A DNA stretch of 38,213 bases from an uncultured Flavobacteriales bacterium (lineage in GTDB: Bacteria; Bacteroidota; Bacteroidia; Flavobacteriales_F; PHOS-HE28), in NCBI GenBank assembly GCA_937872175.1, contig CALMPI010000005.1:1-38213 (forward strand). Direction: 5' to 3'. The notes beneath the pieces are model-generated. The model was given only the letters and a program-made list of their open reading frames with translations. It searched no databases and was not told the DNA's origin. The position numbers were made by a program, and so were the translations under genes. Shown one piece after another: positions 36,201 through 38,213 of this stretch; the first letter of the stretch is position 1; every line of letters begins with the position of its first letter.

Positions 36201-36451
36201 AAATCGCCGTGCGGCACCAGGCGTGTCTCCCATTCACGGAACCACTTCTGGAATTCAGCGTATTCGCCTCCCTCGTGGTAGAACTCCTCTTCCGTCATCT
36301 GGCCGCGCAACACTTCCAAGCGAGCCTCCATTTTCTCACGGTACTGATGAAGCCGACTCGCAGGTGGCGTATAGCTTTGCGCCCAAGACAATGGATTAAA
36401 GCTAAGACAGATCGCCAACAGGCTCCAGGTGCCAACGGTTCGCGTGCTCAT
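33275..36451 (-). CDS. Large T9SS-exported protein with sortilin/BNR-like beta-propeller
   Basis: 1058 residues. The signal peptide MSTRTVGTWSLLAICL ... SWAQ is followed by a helical stretch (about 30-100). A long region follows with repeated GGLFYTTDGADEWHNAG and ISTDNGWYWEEI-type motifs, as in sortilin/BNR beta-propellers. Near residues 910-960 the motif VHLLPGFHAEEGSHFHAFLHP is the 3-coathanger-stack type found in secreted Bacteroidota proteins. A T9SS type-A sorting domain (VFIPNPTRGEVTVHC ... [21 protein letters not shown]) ends it. It is probably an exposed adhesin or enzyme scaffold; no catalytic motif seen. Start 36451 was chosen for the signal peptide. A/T-rich codon use differs from the flanking core genes. 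Confidence 0.85.
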   Translation of the reverse strand: MSTRTVGTWSLLAICLSFNPLSWAQSYTPPASRLHQYREKMEARLEVLRGQMTEEEFYHEGGEYAEFQKWFREWETRLVPHGDFDVYDRIMQNYIDAKFHDGGSYKSNNDPWQELGPKRRRNNMFGIGPIRKIEINKDDPDHMICTSSSGGLFYTTDGADEWHNAGTDLGWPHSGCQHAVYYPGELDTWFGLSTYGDGRASYVGGVFRTINEGGTWDWIADQADLNGPETRLTKLLFDEKLIAGDHKLFLGTNNGLFACENPSAFDPTWFPVLLFTPPSIESAFPGANTEEVHVEDMEYLPVNGTSTLCASMKFSGVANGGPFSAWRFMISTDNGWYWEEIANQPPIDPDHTTATVETSAGAQTLFYCLLGYHDGINPDSRVWTFDTSSPAWSLITTGTYGFDTFYGGGHGFGVDQSDASSLYVSNGTGLRRYFSGTTYGVSVGHVDVEDIVSHPAVPNVVWVAHHGGIDQITVNGTTTAWLDKSDGLAVAEVDAIASSESSPDHLVASWFHDGSGITRTPYADQWDPDWAYLQLPYDGTRCLVDRWNPDHVFQSGQGGVWKRHDQATTSTTPSSTNVVIPSQWWTEGDLNRKYPAHLYRSYLVNNGTTSWNDNGTPATHVNKEIEVLRSFDRGVTNEVMSNFRNNPEVCKSAGGDWKFDWEMFLWMKSSPANPDHLYAAMRDWDWKYRLFRTTIADHPDASAVANSWEEVPLPRYERDYPITGIAFDPEKENIIYISYNSSLFEDPADHDSPIGLKMIYKMDVSDLSAFPMLGSFDCSGPEPCDDLTMNLPNTISYQDVLAFEQGSDEGLYLATEVGVYFTNRKRAVAHDPMDPADPDDLSNTTGWVRVGDGLPHVISRGIEINYNVNRIRNGLNGRGTWEHGLHCPEAIDLAESGTYATDDFLEVENDISSNAIVPSSVSMKYRAGHEVHLLPGFHAEEGSHFHAFLHPCDQPGNSFDPKYLPVAPGMDDGPLEAGMISELVFIPNPTRGEVTVHCAALAEHVAAELRVYDASGRPTKTMPMVGPWVRLDLSGSTGLFMVVVTSTGKTYSGREIVQ

Positions 36452-36459
36452 GGCCGTGA

Positions 36460-37917
36460 CTATCGCGAAGTCGACCCCAACTCGGTCACACGCTGCTCCA
36501 AGAGCTTGAATCGCTCCTCCAACTGAAGGATGTACAACGCCTGTTCCTCCACCACCTTCACCAGACGCGTGTGTGAGTCGGCCAGTTCGATCCCACCTTT
36601 CGTTTCCACTTCGGCAGCAGAGGGCATGCCTGGCAGGTGGCCATGGCCACGGATGAATGTGCGCCATTCATCGAACGATAGCAAGCTGTAGCCTTCCTTG
36701 AACACGTAGTCTGGCCACGGCCCCACCTTCGCCAGTACATCGCGGGTTACGATGCCATCCTCCACGTAGAGGCGGTATTGATCTATCGGACCGGCTGGTG
36801 GCTCCGTACCCAATCCGAGTTTCCCTTCGACCGTGAGGATCATGCGCTCCTGGTCATCGGTAATGAACTTGATGGGGTGTGGGCTCCTGGTACCAATGAT
36901 CGGTATAATGCCCGGGTCGCATTGCGGGTACTGAAAGGTGTTGCCATCTGTCTCCCAATATGGGAAGTCCCCTAGCGTGAGCGCGCAGGGGTCAACAGGC
37001 ACTGGGTCGAGGTTCAGGGGGCCACCAGCACGTAAGATGCCGTTGGGGTCGCGGAACAATGGCCCCGTGCCCAGTGTGCCCAAGAGTTTAATGCCACCAT
37101 TGCTGAGTAAGCGCAACCTCTCTTCCTCATTGCTTTTGAACACCACATCCTGGTTGTCCGTGGTGCCGAAGAAGTGGGTCGCGGGGTTCGTGCCCGCATT
37201 GCCGCTCATGGTCCAATCGCTTCGGTCCGGCTGGCGCAGGTACACCGGGTCGGTCTTGAGCACACAACCATTCGCGTCGGTGATGGTCACCGCGTAGTTG
37301 TCCGACCCTAGCGCAGTGCGGTCTTCAGTGGTCGCACCATCGCTCCACTCAATGGCGAACGGAGCCACACCCCCGTAAACAGTAAGGTTGATGCTGCCGT
37401 TGTAGGCGTTGAAAAGGCTGATGTTGTAACCGTTGCCATACGCATACGGCTGCACGTCCGCATTCATGGCACCGGGTTCGGTCAGCGTGATCTCCGCACG
37501 GCCCTCCACTTGGTTGGCATCCGATACGCGTACCGCATAGAAGCCGGCGGGAAGACCGCTCACGTCCTCTGTGGCGGCACCAGTGCTCCATGAATAGGTA
37601 TAAGGTGCGGTACCGCCGGATACGGTCAGGTCGATGCTGCCATCCTTGAACCCGAAACAGGAAACGTTGTAGCCGTTGTGTTCGGAAGGCACCAAGCTCA
37701 GGCTGAGCTGGCCGAGCATGGGATCAACGTGGCTTGAAAGAAACGCTACGATCGCTGCACGGTACAACCAAGTACCCCCCCCCCCCGCAAGACCCTCGAC
37801 CGAAGCGCAGGCGTGGAGTGCGTGCGCATGGGATGGTGAATTGTTATCCGAATGTACGAGCCGGAACGATCGGTCGGTCAGTATCGGTGAGAATAAGTTA
37901 TCAACCGGTCCATTCAT
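36460..37917 (-). CDS. SprB-repeat surface protein with G12 tract at 5' end (possible phase-variable gene)
   Basis: The open frame from ATG 37917 gives 485 residues, but its first about 45 residues do not look like a signal peptide. The hydrophobic segment [20 protein letters not shown] begins just after a run of 12 G (37775-37786). Two SprB repeats follow (about residues 73-147 and 157-222; [21 protein letters not shown]). Then come beta-rich S74-like spacer sequence and a C-terminal [21 protein letters not shown] segment with coiled coil, as in Bacteroidota tail-fibre-like surface proteins. A more plausible ATG at 37829 reads [14 protein letters not shown] and enters the G tract out of frame; with 10 or 13 G it would join the hydrophobic segment. 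It is the first gene of a three-gene minus operon, 8 bases before the next start. The true start is uncertain. Confidence 0.7.
   Translation of the reverse strand: MNGPVDNLFSPILTDRSFRLVHSDNNSPSHAHALHACASVEGLAGGGGTWLYRAAIVAFLSSHVDPMLGQLSLSLVPSEHNGYNVSCFGFKDGSIDLTVSGGTAPYTYSWSTGAATEDVSGLPAGFYAVRVSDANQVEGRAEITLTEPGAMNADVQPYAYGNGYNISLFNAYNGSINLTVYGGVAPFAIEWSDGATTEDRTALGSDNYAVTITDANGCVLKTDPVYLRQPDRSDWTMSGNAGTNPATHFFGTTDNQDVVFKSNEEERLRLLSNGGIKLLGTLGTGPLFRDPNGILRAGGPLNLDPVPVDPCALTLGDFPYWETDGNTFQYPQCDPGIIPIIGTRSPHPIKFITDDQERMILTVEGKLGLGTEPPAGPIDQYRLYVEDGIVTRDVLAKVGPWPDYVFKEGYSLLSFDEWRTFIRGHGHLPGMPSAAEVETKGGIELADSHTRLVKVVEEQALYILQLEERFKLLEQRVTELGSTSR
37775..37786. repeat. Homopolymer tract, 12 C (12 G on the coding strand)
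   Basis: Twelve consecutive C on the plus strand, G on the minus strand, inside the 5' end of the SprB-repeat gene. It is the longest homopolymer I noticed in this window; other G/C runs are about 8 bases at most. Tracts of this length are prone to slipped-strand mispairing. The observed length may also carry sequencing or assembly error. Confidence 0.95.
37849..37856 (-). promoter_or_regulatory. Possible -7 element of the surface-protein operon
   Basis: On the minus strand TACATTCG differs from TAnnTTTG at one base. Transcription would start about 13 bases before the ATG at 37829, a leader length like that of rsfS and psd here. No TTG at -33. The box falls in a stretch resembling part of the E. 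coli lac promoter/operator (see findings). Confidence 0.3.
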
Positions 37918-37990
37918 CCGCTCGGCTTCGATGGCAGTGCGTCCACCGTCAGGTTTTCCACGATCGCCCGGTCGGCACGCTCCGCTGGGG

Positions 37991-37998
37991 TACCTTCG
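37991..37998 (+). promoter_or_regulatory. Possible carB promoter (-7 element)
   Basis: TACCTTCG differs from the -7 consensus at one base and lies 61 bases before the intact carB ATG, in the same general position as TAGCTTTG before the left carB copy. Both copies have TTTTCCACGATC further upstream (37954-37965 here). Confidence 0.35.
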
Positions 37999-38058
37999 CA
38001 TCCCGAGTCCGCCACAGTCCCGGCGATCGGGAGCGTCGCGGGCCGGAATCCCTCCGGA

Positions 38059-38213
38059 ATGCCCAAAGACACCCGCATCAAGTCGGTCCTGATCATCGGA
38101 TCAGGCCCCATCGTCATCGGCCAGGCCTGCGAATTCGACTACAGCGGTAGTCAGGCGGCCCGCTCCCTCCGCAACGAAGGCATCGAGGTCACGCTGATCA
38201 ACAGCAACCCGGC
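38059..38213 (+). CDS. carB: Carbamoyl-phosphate synthase large subunit, 5' end (runs off window)
   Basis: Partial: 51 codons to the window edge, starting [19 protein letters not shown] and continuing [20 protein letters not shown] and VTLINSNP, which fits the conserved first ATP-grasp start of CarB. The frame is unbroken here and matches the family better than the left copy (for example INSNP intact). The enzyme makes carbamoyl phosphate for pyrimidine and arginine synthesis. It is divergent from the SprB-repeat operon. About a dozen base differences separate it from the first about 136 bases of the left copy, mostly synonymous. Whether the rest of the gene is intact cannot be seen. Confidence 0.92.
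   Translation, partial: MPKDTRIKSVLIIGSGPIVIGQACEFDYSGSQAARSLRNEGIEVTLINSNP

Overview
The window looks like a chromosomal piece of a GC-rich member of the Bacteroidota, probably Flavobacteriales-like. Three things point there. Three large secreted proteins end in type IX secretion system (T9SS) sorting domains and a fourth carries SprB repeats. Several genes are preceded by the Bacteroidota -7 promoter element TAnnTTTG, twice with TTG exactly 19 bases upstream. Shine-Dalgarno sequences are largely absent. The gene set (rsfS-ftsH-cdsA-psd, rpsT, rpmH, upp, a short birA) is ordinary core genome for that phylum.

Layout. 1-473: two copies of a 100-bp repeat, a plus-strand terminator, then no gene. 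474-827: a small secreted protein (minus). 1092-10475: a tightly packed plus-strand exopolysaccharide/O-antigen operon with wza-like export lipoprotein, wzc-like tyrosine kinase, wzx-like flippase, a zinc-ribbon glycosyltransferase-like protein, a nucleotide-sugar transferase-like protein, wzy-like polymerase, a GT2 transferase and a LbH acetyltransferase. 10544-13270: a minus-strand T9SS-exported beta-helix protein. 13395-17653: GT4 transferase, sugar epimerase/dehydratase, WecG/TagA transferase and the initiating sugar-phosphate transferase. 17723-18753: rpsT and radC. 18756-23318: wecB, an alpha/alpha-toroid protein, a DUF7033-type deacetylase-like protein and a GNAT-type protein. 23315-25152: upp, a membrane protein and a HAD phosphatase. 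25138-29771 (minus): rsfS, ftsH, DUF2007, cdsA, psd and a lipoprotein. 29851-30806 (plus): birA and rpmH. 30866-31693 (minus): an alpha/beta hydrolase. 31980-38213: two copies of the 5' end of carB flanking a minus-strand operon of three surface/secreted protein genes that is visibly richer in A/T.

How the parts fit. The 1-23 kb part can account for a full Wzx/Wzy-type surface polysaccharide pathway: priming (sugar-phosphate transferase), precursor supply (WecB, epimerase), assembly (GT2, GT4, GT26), modification (acetyltransferase, deacetylase-like, GNAT), flipping, polymerisation and export. The core block at 25-30 kb makes phospholipid (CdsA, Psd), membrane protease (FtsH), ribosome silencing factor and biotin ligase.

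The most unusual region is 31.9-38.2 kb. The 5' end of carB and its upstream sequence occur twice. The left copy is broken by a stop codon inside a perfect hairpin and by a second short insertion. Between the copies lies an apparent surface-protein islet whose first gene has a 12-base G tract exactly where a slipped-strand switch would join its start codon to its signal peptide. As read here (12 G) the likely start is out of frame; 10 or 13 G would restore it. I see no rRNA, tRNA, CRISPR array, transposase or integrase.
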